A stretch of 64,000 nt of DNA, taken from positions 248,001 through 312,000 of the forward strand of contig CAKTYT010000001.1 in the NCBI GenBank assembly GCA_934633695.1, given 5' to 3'. The notes under the pieces were generated by a model. That model was not told the origin of the DNA, did no database searches, and was given only the letters and a program-made list of their open reading frames with translations. Both the position numbers and the translations under genes were made by a program. The stretch is from an uncultured Clostridia bacterium (GTDB lineage Bacteria; Bacillota; Clostridia; Christensenellales; CAG-138). Positions 32,416 to 40,590 of the stretch are shown here, piece after piece. Positions within the stretch are counted from its first letter, which is position 1. Each line of letters begins with the position of its first letter.

Positions 32416-33822
32416 ATGGTCTTTTCAACACTGTTGTTCATATTCATTTACTTTGTTGTAGTGCTTGCGGTCTACTATGCATTCCCGAATCGTAAGTATC
32501 GCAACATCGTGCTGTGTTTTTTCAGCCTTATTTTCTACGGATGGGGTGAGCCCACATTTCTCATCCTCATGGTTTTTTCAATACTTTTCAACTATGCATT
32601 CGGATTGTTGGTTGAAAAATACCGTGATAACAAGAAAAAGAGCAAGACGGCACTTGTAATTTCAATTGTCGTCAACCTTCTGTTGCTTGCAGTGTTCAAG
32701 TATACGGCATTTGTTCTTGATACGCTCAAGAGTTTTCTGCCGTTCCTGCGTTCATTTGCAACCCCGGTTATACCGCTTCCGATTGGAATTTCCTTCTACA
32801 CGTTCCAAGCTATGAGCTACGTTATTGATGTATATCGCGGTGACACAGAGGTGCAGAGAAATCCCATTTATTTCGGGACTTATGTCTCGTTGTTCCCTCA
32901 GCTGATTGCAGGACCGATTGTACGCTACAAGGACGTTGCAAATGAGCTTGAGCATAGGCGTGAGAACATACCTCAATTTGCAGATGGTATAAAGCTGTTT
33001 GCGATAGGTCTTGCGAAGAAGGTCTTGATTGCAAACCAAATGGCAGCACTGTGGGCGGTGCTTAGGGACACTTCTGCAACGAATGGCGTGCTTGGTTCAT
33101 GGGTTGGTCTTATTGCTTTTACGCTGCAAATCTATTTCGATTTCTGCGGTTACTCCGAAATGGCGATAGGTCTTGGGAGAATGTTCGGCTTTGAATTCTT
33201 AAAGAATTTCGACTACCCGTATATTTCGAAAAGTGTGTCTGAGTTTTGGCGTCGTTGGCACATCTCGCTCGGCACGTGGTTTCGCGAGTATGTCTATATA
33301 CCCCTCGGCGGCAACAGAAAGGGTCTTGCAAGATTGTTCCTCAACACGGCAATTGTTTGGTTCCTAACGGGACTGTGGCATGGTGCAAGTTGGAATTTTG
33401 TATTGTGGGGAATGTATTTCGGCATTCTTATCTGCCTTGAAAAACTGTTCCTAGGCAAGCTGCTTAAAAAATTGCCGAACTTTGTTCAACATCTTTACGC
33501 AATATTTTTGTTTACATTCGGTTGGGCACTGTTTGATTTTGTCGAAATTGACAAACTCGGACCGTTCATTGTTTCTCTGTTCAATGGAGGCACCGTAGGA
33601 TTAATTTCTAAGGACGCACTCGTCTATGCTGTTGCGTATCTGCCGATAATGGTCGTTGCGATCGTGGCTTCAACACCCCTTGCGAAGACTATTCACGATA
33701 GATATAAGGATAGAACCTGGTGCAGGTGTGTTGATATTGCACTAGTGATGCTATCGTTGGTCTTTTGTACCGCAGCACTTGTAAAGGGTGGTTATAACCC
33801 GTTTATTTACTTTAGGTTCTAA
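32416..33822 (+). CDS. MBOAT family O-acyltransferase (AlgI/DltB-like)
   Basis: 468-residue multi-pass membrane protein. Seen: the N-terminal FSTLLFIFIYFVVVLAVYYAFP, IGISFYTFQAMSYVIDVYRG, FPQLIAGPIVRY and the MBOAT signature with the catalytic His in LTGLWHGASWNFVLWG (around residue 320). AlgI-type enzymes carry an acetyl group across the membrane for O-acetylation of exopolysaccharide or wall polymers. With the SGNH lipoprotein and DUF4358 it forms a three-gene operon. The acceptor polymer is not shown by the sequence. Terminated at 33838. Confidence 0.92.
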   Translation: MVFSTLLFIFIYFVVVLAVYYAFPNRKYRNIVLCFFSLIFYGWGEPTFLILMVFSILFNYAFGLLVEKYRDNKKKSKTALVISIVVNLLLLAVFKYTAFVLDTLKSFLPFLRSFATPVIPLPIGISFYTFQAMSYVIDVYRGDTEVQRNPIYFGTYVSLFPQLIAGPIVRYKDVANELEHRRENIPQFADGIKLFAIGLAKKVLIANQMAALWAVLRDTSATNGVLGSWVGLIAFTLQIYFDFCGYSEMAIGLGRMFGFEFLKNFDYPYISKSVSEFWRRWHISLGTWFREYVYIPLGGNRKGLARLFLNTAIVWFLTGLWHGASWNFVLWGMYFGILICLEKLFLGKLLKKLPNFVQHLYAIFLFTFGWALFDFVEIDKLGPFIVSLFNGGTVGLISKDALVYAVAYLPIMVVAIVASTPLAKTIHDRYKDRTWCRCVDIALVMLSLVFCTAALVKGGYNPFIYFRF

Positions 33823-33837
33823 ATGCAGCTTTATGCG

Positions 33838-33866
33838 ACCCGATTGCTTTCGGCAGTCGGGTTTTT
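33838..33866 (+). terminator. Terminator of the O-acetylation operon
   Basis: ACCCGATTGC / GCAGTCGGGT stem (one G-U), 5-nt loop, then TTTTT. Confidence 0.88.
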
Positions 33867-33897
33867 GTATTCGTTGCAAAAAGGGCGTACGGAAAAT

Positions 33898-33926
33898 TTG
33901 ACATTTGCCGTGAACAATGATACAAT
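33898..33926 (+). promoter_or_regulatory. Sigma-A promoter of the E2-like/acyl-ligase operon
   Basis: TTGACA (33898-33903), 17 bp, TACAAT (33921-33926). Confidence 0.8.
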
Positions 33927-33975
33927 GAAACGAGTACGGCGGAAAAAGATACCAACCCGCCGATTTGGGGGAAAA

Positions 33976-34875
33976 ATGAAAACAAAACAAGAAGCACCCT
34001 GTGAGCGAAAACGCCGCTCCGGGGATCGCAAGGATGCGTACCTGGTTCGCAATCTTGATGCTATGCACAAATTCACCCCGTATCTGCTCCCGAACAGATG
34101 CGACAATGAGGCCGTAATGAGCGAACTCATTGACCTTACGGAAGTGAAAAAATATGTTGCAAAGCTCAATGAAAATAACCTGGATTTTAAGTACACTCTC
34201 TTCCACGTGCTGTGTGCGGCAATTGCAAAGACAGTTGCTCTCCGACCGAAGCTCAATTGGTTCGTACAGGGACATAGACTCTATGAACGCAAAGCACTTA
34301 GTTTATCGTTTGTCGTCAAGAAAAAGTTTGAAGATGACTCTTACGAGGCTCTTGCAATTATCGACATCGATAAGGAAGGAGAATCACCTGTTAAGCAGAT
34401 CCATGATAAGGTTGAGAAGTTTGTGACTGCTGTACGCAAGCATGGACATACCGACGGTACGACCGGTTTCATGGAAATGTTTACGAAGCTGCCGCGGTGC
34501 TTGCTGCGTATCTTAGTGGGCATTCTTATGTGGCTCGACTATCATGGCTGGGTTCCGAAGGACGTTACAAAAGAAGATCCTTACAATTCAACCGTCTTTA
34601 TCAGTAATCTCGGAAGCATCAAAATGCATGCAAGCTACCATCACCTTACGAACTGGGGCACTAATTCTTTATTTGCTATTATTGATGAAAAACATATGCA
34701 TCCGTTCTATGATGCCGATGGCAATGTTGAAATGCGTGAAGCTCTCCGTCTTGGGCTGACAGTTGACGAAAGAATTGCGGACGGCGTTTATTTCGCCAAT
34801 AGTCTGAAAATTCTTCGAAAGCTCCTTTCGAAACCTGAACTGCTTGATTTGCCGATAGAAACCCCCGTGGCATAA
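33976..34875 (+). CDS. Stand-alone E2-like (CAT-fold) acyltransferase
   Basis: 299 residues related to the catalytic domain of 2-oxoacid dehydrogenase E2 and chloramphenicol acetyltransferase. No lipoyl or subunit-binding domain precedes it. The core has FTLFHVLCAAI-like helices, FISNLGSIKMHASYHHLTNWGTN and, at 264-270, DERIADG where E2 enzymes have DHRxxDG, so the catalytic His is Glu265 while the Asp is kept. It cannot be an ordinary E2: there is no E1 or E3 nearby. The ATG has GGGGG upstream. An AMP-forming acyl-CoA ligase follows 24 bp downstream, suggesting that this protein uses the acyl group activated there. Confidence 0.75.
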   Translation: MKTKQEAPCERKRRSGDRKDAYLVRNLDAMHKFTPYLLPNRCDNEAVMSELIDLTEVKKYVAKLNENNLDFKYTLFHVLCAAIAKTVALRPKLNWFVQGHRLYERKALSLSFVVKKKFEDDSYEALAIIDIDKEGESPVKQIHDKVEKFVTAVRKHGHTDGTTGFMEMFTKLPRCLLRILVGILMWLDYHGWVPKDVTKEDPYNSTVFISNLGSIKMHASYHHLTNWGTNSLFAIIDEKHMHPFYDADGNVEMREALRLGLTVDERIADGVYFANSLKILRKLLSKPELLDLPIETPVA

Positions 34876-34899
34876 CTAACAATTCAGAAAGGACAGATA

Positions 34900-36630
34900 A
34901 TGGAACAATTTATCAACAAACCGGAAGACAATGCACCATGGTTAAAGTATTATGGTGAAGTGCCTTTCCATCTTGATTACCCTGAACTCAGCATCAGCGA
35001 AATAGTTATCGAAAATGCTGAAAAAGAAGGGGACTACCCTGCACTCTCTTTCATGGGAAAGCTCTACGGTTACAGAACCCTGAAGGAGAAAATCGACAAA
35101 GCTGCAAAGGCATTCGTTGCACTAGGTGTTAAAAGAGGCGATAAAGTTACTATTTGTATGCCAAACGTGCCTCAAGCAGTGTTTTGTATGTATGCTCTCA
35201 ATCGCATCGGGGCGATTGCAAGCATGATTCACCCACTTTCGGCCGTCAATGAGATAGTCTACTATCTCAAGGAAGTCAAAAGTGAATACATTATGACGCT
35301 TGATCAGTTCTACTCAAAAATTGAGGAAGTCGAGAAAGTCTATGAATTGAAAAAAGTTATCATTACTTCTGCGGCAGACGAACTCGGGTTTGTCAAGAGT
35401 ACAGCCTTCAAGCTTATTAATGCAAAGAAGAATAAAGTCAACAAGAAGGATAAAAAAGTTATCCTCTGGAATGAATTCATCGCAAGCGGCAAGAGCGTTG
35501 ACTTGGAGAAGCATGTTGTTCATACAGACCCGAATGAAACGGCTGTAATCCTTTTCTCCGGCGGGACAACGGGAGTGACAAAGGCCATTCAGCTCAGCAG
35601 CAGAAATTTTAATGCTTTGGGCCTGCAAACGGCTGCGATGTGTCACGGAGACATTCACCACACAAGAATGCTTGCTGCCATGCCTATTTTTCATGGCTTC
35701 GGCCTTGGTGTATGTATTCATACCATGCTCGAATGCGGCGGCACGAGCATCCTCGTTCCGCAATTCAATGTTAAGAAATACGCAGAACTCATTAAGACGG
35801 AAAAACCAAATTTTATCGCAGGTGTGCCGACTTTGTTTGAAGCAATCACCCGAAATCCGTATCTCGACGGTGAAAAATTGGACTACCTCCGCGGCGTATT
35901 TTCAGGCGGCGACTCGCTGTCGATAGAGCTTAAAAAACGCTTTGATTCGTTTCTTGAGGAACATGGAGCAACGGTTCACGTCAGAGAGGGGTATGGCACT
36001 ACTGAATGTGTCACTGCAAGCTGCTTGACTCCTTACACGGAAGAACGCGAAGGAAGCATCGGATTGCCTTATCCTGATACATATTATCAGATTTGTGCAG
36101 TGGGCACAAATGACCCTGTTCCGTATGGTGAACTCGGCGAAATTTGCCTGCGTGGACCTTCTGTCATGATCGGTTATCTCAACCATGAGGATGAAAATGC
36201 AAATACTCTCCGAGTTCATGCAGATGGATACACTTGGCTCCACACGGGCGATCTCGGATGCATGGATGCTGACGGGTTTATTTACTTCAAACAGCGTATT
36301 AAGCGAATGATCGTCACGAGTGGCTACAACGTTTATCCTTCACAGCTTGAAAACATCATTGATGCTCACCCTGCTGTGCAGATGAGCTGCGTGATTGGTG
36401 TTAAAGATGCGTACAAGATGCAAAAGATTAAGGCATATGTAGTCCTTAAAGAAGGGTTTGCTCCTTCTGATGAGCTTAGGCAGGAGATTCTGGATTACTG
36501 CCGCAAGCATATTGCAAAATATGCTATGCCGTATGATATTGAGTTCCGTGCGGAACTGCCAAAAACGCTTGTCGGTAAAGTTGCATACACCGTTCTTGAA
36601 AAAGAAGCGAATGCACAATTAGCCTCATAA
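34900..36630 (+). CDS. AMP-forming acyl-CoA ligase
   Basis: 576 residues of the ANL superfamily. It activates a carboxylic acid as acyl-AMP and then forms the CoA thioester. Motifs: P-loop FSGGTTGVTKA (about 219-229), VREGYGTTECV (A5), WLHTGDLGCMDADGFIYF with the ribose-binding Asp (A7), IKRMIVTSGYNVYP hinge (A8) and the late LPKTLVGKV with the catalytic Lys (A10). The EGYGTTEC form and length suggest a medium- or long-chain fatty acid; the exact substrate is not shown. Ribosome binding site AAAGGA; ends at a strong hairpin. Confidence 0.9.
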   Translation: MEQFINKPEDNAPWLKYYGEVPFHLDYPELSISEIVIENAEKEGDYPALSFMGKLYGYRTLKEKIDKAAKAFVALGVKRGDKVTICMPNVPQAVFCMYALNRIGAIASMIHPLSAVNEIVYYLKEVKSEYIMTLDQFYSKIEEVEKVYELKKVIITSAADELGFVKSTAFKLINAKKNKVNKKDKKVILWNEFIASGKSVDLEKHVVHTDPNETAVILFSGGTTGVTKAIQLSSRNFNALGLQTAAMCHGDIHHTRMLAAMPIFHGFGLGVCIHTMLECGGTSILVPQFNVKKYAELIKTEKPNFIAGVPTLFEAITRNPYLDGEKLDYLRGVFSGGDSLSIELKKRFDSFLEEHGATVHVREGYGTTECVTASCLTPYTEEREGSIGLPYPDTYYQICAVGTNDPVPYGELGEICLRGPSVMIGYLNHEDENANTLRVHADGYTWLHTGDLGCMDADGFIYFKQRIKRMIVTSGYNVYPSQLENIIDAHPAVQMSCVIGVKDAYKMQKIKAYVVLKEGFAPSDELRQEILDYCRKHIAKYAMPYDIEFRAELPKTLVGKVAYTVLEKEANAQLAS

Positions 36631-36649
36631 ATAAATCCGACGACACAAC

Positions 36650-36677
36650 AAGAGCTGAGTGTTCGCACTCAGCTCTT
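36650..36677. terminator. Bidirectional terminator
   Basis: 12-bp perfect stem (AAGAGCTGAGTG / CACTCAGCTCTT) with a TTCG tetraloop between convergent genes. Confidence 0.9.
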
Positions 36678-36698
36678 ATTAATTTATTCTTTAGTGAT

Positions 36699-37883
36699 TT
36701 ATCTGCATGCCTCGAAGATAACCGCCGTGCCGAGTCCGCCGCCAATACAAAGAGTTGCAAGCCCGAGCTTCGCTGCAGTGTTCTTTTGCATTTCATGAAG
36801 AAGAGTTACAATTATGCGTGCACCGGATGCACCGATTGGATGGCCGAGTGCGATAGCACCGCCGTTTACATTGACCTTAGCCATATCGAAATTAAGTTCC
36901 TTTGCAACCGCAATGGACTGTGCAGCAAATGCTTCATTTGCCTCAATAAGGTCGATGTCGTCAATTGTAAGACCGGCTTTTGCAAGAGCTTTTTTTGTGG
37001 CAGGGATTGGCCCGATACCCATTACGTGCGGAGATACGCCACCCTGTCCCCAGGAAATGAGCTTTGCCATGGGTTTAAGTCCGTATTTTTCGACAGCTTC
37101 TTCAGAAGCGAGTAAAATTGCTGCTGCTCCGTCATTAATCCCTGAAGCGTTGCCCGCAGTAACTCTGCCGCCCTCCGGTTTGAAGGCAGGCTTGAGTTTT
37201 GCAAGTCCTTCAATAGTTGTGCTGCGAGGATGTTCGTCAACTCTAAATTCAATCTTTTGCTTCTTTACAGTGATTTCAACGGGGACGATCTCATCGTCAA
37301 ATTTATTTGCGGCCTGTGCAATTGCCGCCTTTGTCTGAGAAGCAAGGGCAAACTCATCGAGCTGCTCTCGGGTAATGCCCCACTCATCGCAGATATTTTC
37401 TGCAGTCATGCCCATGTGATAGTTATTAAAAGCATCCCACAAGCCATCCTTTACCATCGTATCAACGAGAGTGGTATCAAACATGCGAGCACCCCAACGG
37501 GCATTGGGCATAGCGTAGGGAGCGGCAGACATATTCTCCATGCCACCTGCAACAATCACTTCTGCATCACCTGCTGCAATGGCTCTTGCACCCTCGATAA
37601 CGGATTTCATCGCCGAACCGCATACCATGCTGACAGTATAAGCAGGAATTTCATTGGGCATACCGGCATAGATGGAAGCCTGCCTTGCCGGGTTTTGCCC
37701 CAAACCTGCAGAAAGAACGCAGCCCATCATAACTTCGTCAATGTTTTTACTGTCGATCCCTGCACGTCTGACAACCTCACGGATAACAGTCCCTCCAAGC
37801 TTGTATGCAGGGACATCCTTCAAGCTTCCGCCGTAAGAACCGACCGCAGTTCTGCAACAGCTGACCACATAAATATCTTTCAT
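36699..37883 (-). CDS. thlA: Acetyl-CoA C-acetyltransferase (thiolase)
   Basis: 394 residues, the length and motif set of a biosynthetic thiolase: acyl-carrying Cys88 in VCGSAMKSV, INEVMMGCV region, VIEANEAFAAQ, NVNGGAIALGHPIGASGARI with the catalytic His, and the second Cys in TLCIGGGLGTAVIFE. It condenses two acetyl-CoA to acetoacetyl-CoA, the first step of clostridial butyrate or butanol formation. The hbd, crt and bcd genes are not adjacent. AAAGGAG ribosome binding site and its own promoter at 38001; leader of about 110 bases. Confidence 0.93.
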   Translation of the reverse strand: MKDIYVVSCCRTAVGSYGGSLKDVPAYKLGGTVIREVVRRAGIDSKNIDEVMMGCVLSAGLGQNPARQASIYAGMPNEIPAYTVSMVCGSAMKSVIEGARAIAAGDAEVIVAGGMENMSAAPYAMPNARWGARMFDTTLVDTMVKDGLWDAFNNYHMGMTAENICDEWGITREQLDEFALASQTKAAIAQAANKFDDEIVPVEITVKKQKIEFRVDEHPRSTTIEGLAKLKPAFKPEGGRVTAGNASGINDGAAAILLASEEAVEKYGLKPMAKLISWGQGGVSPHVMGIGPIPATKKALAKAGLTIDDIDLIEANEAFAAQSIAVAKELNFDMAKVNVNGGAIALGHPIGASGARIIVTLLHEMQKNTAAKLGLATLCIGGGLGTAVIFEACR

Positions 37884-38000
37884 ATATGTTCACTCCTTTA
37901 TTGCCATAATCATTGAACGATAACCGGCAAACTTGACATCGCTGCGAATGCGACAGAAAAATACCCTGTCGTCATGTTGTTCCGCAACAGTGCGAACTAA

Positions 38001-38030
38001 TTATAAAGAAAACGTGCCGGAACTGTCAAA
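38001..38030 (-). promoter_or_regulatory. Sigma-A promoter of the thiolase gene
   Basis: Minus strand TTGACA (38030-38025), 18 bp, TATAAT (38006-38001). The leader holds a small dyad CGACAG / CTGTCG (37951-37971). Confidence 0.75.
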
Positions 38031-38067
38031 TATAGTCGAATTTTACTAAGTATATGTACTCTCTAAA

Positions 38068-38096
38068 GGATTTTCCGGTAGATAACCGCATACAAT
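38068..38096 (+). promoter_or_regulatory. Sigma-E-like promoter of the YlmC/YmxH gene
   Basis: CATACAAT (38089-38096) matches the sigma-E -10 consensus fully; GGATTTT (38068-38074), 14 bp upstream, matches the -35 at five of seven positions. Confidence 0.55.
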
Positions 38097-38127
38097 TTAA
38101 CGTCAAACCAGTGCAATGGAGGTAAAA

Positions 38128-38385
38128 ATGGCAAATACAACCTTTTGCGAGCTAAAAGAAAAAGAAATAATCAACATCTGCGACGGGGCAAGACTCGGGT
38201 GTATATGCGATCTTGAGATAGATGACTGTACGGGAACCATATGTTCGATTGTTGTTCCGGGACCTACGAGATTTCTTGGCATATTCAGGAGCAGCGATGA
38301 ACTCGTAATTCCTTTTTGCAAGATACAAAAAATCGGTGATGACGTTATTCTAGTTGATATTTCTAACCCAGGAGCAAGACAATAA
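38128..38385 (+). CDS. YlmC/YmxH family sporulation protein (PRC-barrel)
   Basis: 85 residues: a small beta-barrel of the PRC type (FCELKEKEIINICDGARLGCICDLEIDDCTG, VPGP, IPFCKIQKIGDDVILVD). YlmC/YmxH proteins are a family found in spore formers; their molecular role is poorly known. The ATG at 38128 has GGAGG upstream; an in-frame ATG at 38116 would overlap that site. A sigma-E-like promoter precedes it, which fits mother-cell expression. nrdR follows about 107 bp later with its own -10. Confidence 0.85.
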   Translation: MANTTFCELKEKEIINICDGARLGCICDLEIDDCTGTICSIVVPGPTRFLGIFRSSDELVIPFCKIQKIGDDVILVDISNPGARQ

Positions 38386-38409
38386 ACAGTGGAAAATTTG
38401 TGCGTACTG

Positions 38410-38418
38410 TGGTATACT
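38410..38418 (+). promoter_or_regulatory. Extended -10 promoter of nrdR
   Basis: TGGTATACT (TGn plus TATACT at 38413-38418) without a clear -35. No NrdR box is evident beside it. Confidence 0.5.
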
Positions 38419-38492
38419 CTATTCTGTCGGGCGAATAGCTAACAGCAATGCCTGAAGATGAGTATAATAACTGGAGAGAGGGTAACACAAAG

Positions 38493-38960
38493 ATGAGATG
38501 CAGATATTGTTCCTGCTGTGACAGCAGGGTTATTGATTCACGTCCGACAGAGGACGGAACTGCCATCCGCCGCCGCAGAGAATGCAATAATTGCGGAAGA
38601 AGGTTTACTACTTATGAAAAAATCGAAGAAATCCCCATTGTTGTCGTTAAACGTGATGGTGCAAGAGAACCTTTTGACAGCGATAAAATTCTTTCAGGAG
38701 TCAGAAAAGCCTGCGAAAAAAGACCTGTTTCATCCGCAGCATTGAATAAGCTGGTCGATGATGTTTCGAGAGAAACCTTTAATTCTCTCGAGCAAGAGGT
38801 TACGACTATACAAATTGGTGAATTGGTTATGAAATATCTTAAAAACATCGATGAAGTTGCATATGTCCGCTTCGCATCTGTATATCGTTCGTTTAAAGAT
38901 ATCGAAACGTTCATGGAAGAACTCAAAGGTCTGCTTGCAGAAAATGAGGAAACAAAATGA
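38493..38960 (+). CDS. nrdR: Transcriptional repressor NrdR
   Basis: 155 residues, the family length. Represses ribonucleotide reductase genes according to ATP/dATP. The N-terminal zinc ribbon has MRCRYC (Cys3, Cys6) and CNNC (Cys31, Cys34) with DSRPTEDGTAIRRRREC between; an ATP-cone follows (VVKRDGAREPFDSDKIL). The ATG at 38493 has GGAGAGAGG upstream and gives the conserved MRC start; an in-frame ATG 45 bases earlier is not used by the family. It overlaps pgeF by 4 bp. Confidence 0.97.
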   Translation: MRCRYCSCCDSRVIDSRPTEDGTAIRRRRECNNCGRRFTTYEKIEEIPIVVVKRDGAREPFDSDKILSGVRKACEKRPVSSAALNKLVDDVSRETFNSLEQEVTTIQIGELVMKYLKNIDEVAYVRFASVYRSFKDIETFMEELKGLLAENEETK

Positions 38961-39799
38961 TAGGACTTGCTCAAATAAACGAAAAAATTGACAGACGATG
39001 CAGTCTTATACTAAAGTCCGGCGTTGAAATTGTTGTTTCGGATGCATTGAATGCGGAAGACGGAATCCGTCATGGATTCTCAACTCGTATAGGGGGTGTC
39101 AGCCCTTCTCCATTCGATACACTCAACTTCAGCCTTTCGCGAGCGGATGACCCCAAAAACGTAATCGATAATCTCAAGCTTTTGTCACTTGCCCATGGAT
39201 TGGATTTTAATAAACTTGTATTTGTGAACCACGAACACGGTATGAATGTAATTCGAGTTGACAAGACTCATTGCGGAATGGGTATTACCCGCGAAAAACT
39301 TCCGTTCAGTGACGGACTTGTGACGAATGACCCTGACATTACCCTTCTTACCTGTCATGCGGATTGCGGTGCGATTTTTCTTTATGACAGGGAACATGGT
39401 GCCATCGGGCTTGCCCATTCGGGATGGCGTGGCACGTTGAGCAGAATCGGTAAAGCTCTCGTCGAAAAAATGCAGGTGGAGTTTCAGTCGAAACCGGAAT
39501 CTCTTATTGCAGCACTCGGTCCCTGCATATGCAAAAATTGCTTTGAAGTAGATGCAGAATTGGGTGAAAAATTTTGTAAAGAATTTGCTTGTCCTGAAAT
39601 TGCACATTCTGGAAGATCGGGAAAGGCATATGTAGACATTGAAGCAGCTCTTGCAATACAGTTGACGGATGCGGGCATGCTTCCCCAAAATATTTCATCA
39701 ATGAATCTTTGCACGTTTGAGAATCGAGATCTTTTCTTTTCATACCGGAGAGATGGGATGGGAACCGGGGCAATGGTTTCCTTCCTGACGCTTAAATGA
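38957..39799 (+). CDS. pgeF: Peptidoglycan editing factor PgeF (YfiH family)
   Basis: 280 residues of the YfiH/DUF152 (polyphenol oxidoreductase laccase) family, which removes wrongly added amino acids from peptidoglycan precursors and has adenosine-processing activity. Zinc-site motifs are NHEHG (His), LLTCHADCGAIFLYD and GLAHSGWRGT; RHGFSTRIGGVSPSPFDTLNFS is the family start, and GPCICKNCFEVD and FFSYRRDGMGTGAMVSFL the end. ATGA overlap with nrdR indicates coupling; in Clostridia these two are frequent neighbours near ylmC. Confidence 0.93.
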   Translation: MIGLAQINEKIDRRCSLILKSGVEIVVSDALNAEDGIRHGFSTRIGGVSPSPFDTLNFSLSRADDPKNVIDNLKLLSLAHGLDFNKLVFVNHEHGMNVIRVDKTHCGMGITREKLPFSDGLVTNDPDITLLTCHADCGAIFLYDREHGAIGLAHSGWRGTLSRIGKALVEKMQVEFQSKPESLIAALGPCICKNCFEVDAELGEKFCKEFACPEIAHSGRSGKAYVDIEAALAIQLTDAGMLPQNISSMNLCTFENRDLFFSYRRDGMGTGAMVSFLTLK

Positions 39800-39817
39800 T
39801 GTCAAGTTGAATCAAAT

Positions 39818-39877
39818 GCTCCTTTTTTGTCAAGATTATCTGTGGGTGCGATATCCCAAATCTGAAAGAAAAGGAGC
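39818..39877 (+). promoter_or_regulatory. Possible hairpin hiding the ribosome binding site of the next gene
   Basis: GCTCCTTTT (39818-39826) is fully complementary to AAAAGGAGC (39869-39877), which contains the Shine-Dalgarno site of the gene at 39883. A smaller TGGG/CCCA stem lies between. Confidence 0.4.
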
Positions 39878-39882
39878 TTTAT

Positions 39883-40509
39883 ATGTCTCTATCCGACATG
39901 TCGATAATTATTCTGCTTATTTTTGCTTTGTTTGATGTCGCAAGAAATACTCGGCGGGAACTTTTATTAAGCAGGACTGCATGCGTGTTTTTGCTTGTGG
40001 CCTTGTTTGCATTAAATCGCTTAAAATTTAGTCCAACTCCAGAATTTACGCTTAACGCAGTAGTTCCATATGCATGCTTTATTGGATTTGTTGTACATAG
40101 GAGGGGCAGTGCGAACATTGCAAAGACAAAGAACAGCTTCTTAAGTCAATTTCGAATCGCAACGGCAGTTATGCTATGTACGGTCGCATCGGCTTCTGTA
40201 ATGTTCCTGTTAGATTCATCCGAAATTGCTGTGATCGTCAGTTCGGCTGCGTTTGCACTACTTATCCTTACGAATATTGAAATTTCAAAGCTCATCATTA
40301 TTATGGTAACCATGCCATTAGTATCTGAAATTTTGAAGTTCATTATGGAGGTTATTTTTGATGGTTATGGCTTTCTCGTCTTTGCGGATGGCATTTGCGA
40401 TGTTATGCTGCTGAGCATATTACTGACACTCATCGTGCATGAGATATTCTTGCACAATGCTACAAAAAAACTGAAAACATCACCTGAAAAGACTATTGAA
40501 AAAGTATAG
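39883..40509 (+). CDS. Membrane protein of unknown function, upstream of spoIIIA
   Basis: 208 residues with about six hydrophobic segments and a short basic C-terminal tail (TKKLKTSPEKTIEKV). I do not recognise the family. Its ribosome binding site AAAGGAG can pair with an upstream sequence (39818), and a terminator follows, which separates it from spoIIIAA. The position between pgeF and the spoIIIA operon gives no firm clue to function. Confidence 0.65.
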   Translation: MSLSDMSIIILLIFALFDVARNTRRELLLSRTACVFLLVALFALNRLKFSPTPEFTLNAVVPYACFIGFVVHRRGSANIAKTKNSFLSQFRIATAVMLCTVASASVMFLLDSSEIAVIVSSAAFALLILTNIEISKLIIIMVTMPLVSEILKFIMEVIFDGYGFLVFADGICDVMLLSILLTLIVHEIFLHNATKKLKTSPEKTIEKV

Positions 40510-40528
40510 AAAGTCGGTATTCTTTTGC

Positions 40529-40565
40529 AACCCTTGTACATACATTTATGTGCGAGGGTTTTTTA
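40529..40565 (+). terminator. Terminator before spoIIIAA
   Basis: 14-bp stem (40529-40542 with 40547-40560, two G-U), CATT loop, T-tract 40559-40564. Confidence 0.85.
40539..40546 (+). promoter_or_regulatory. Candidate sigma-E -10 of the spoIIIA operon
   Basis: CATACATT, seven of eight to the sigma-E -10, in the upper stem and loop of the terminator hairpin; it would start RNA about 38 bases before spoIIIAA. The -35 is ambiguous (CGGTATTCTT region, 40515-40524). spoIIIA is sigma-E dependent in B. subtilis. Confidence 0.4.
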
Positions 40566-40590
40566 GCACTGATCAGAGGAGGAAATGAAG

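Noticed and set aside
38386..38492. NrdR box for autoregulation of nrdR
   Set aside because: No convincing 16-base palindrome of the NrdR type near the -10.
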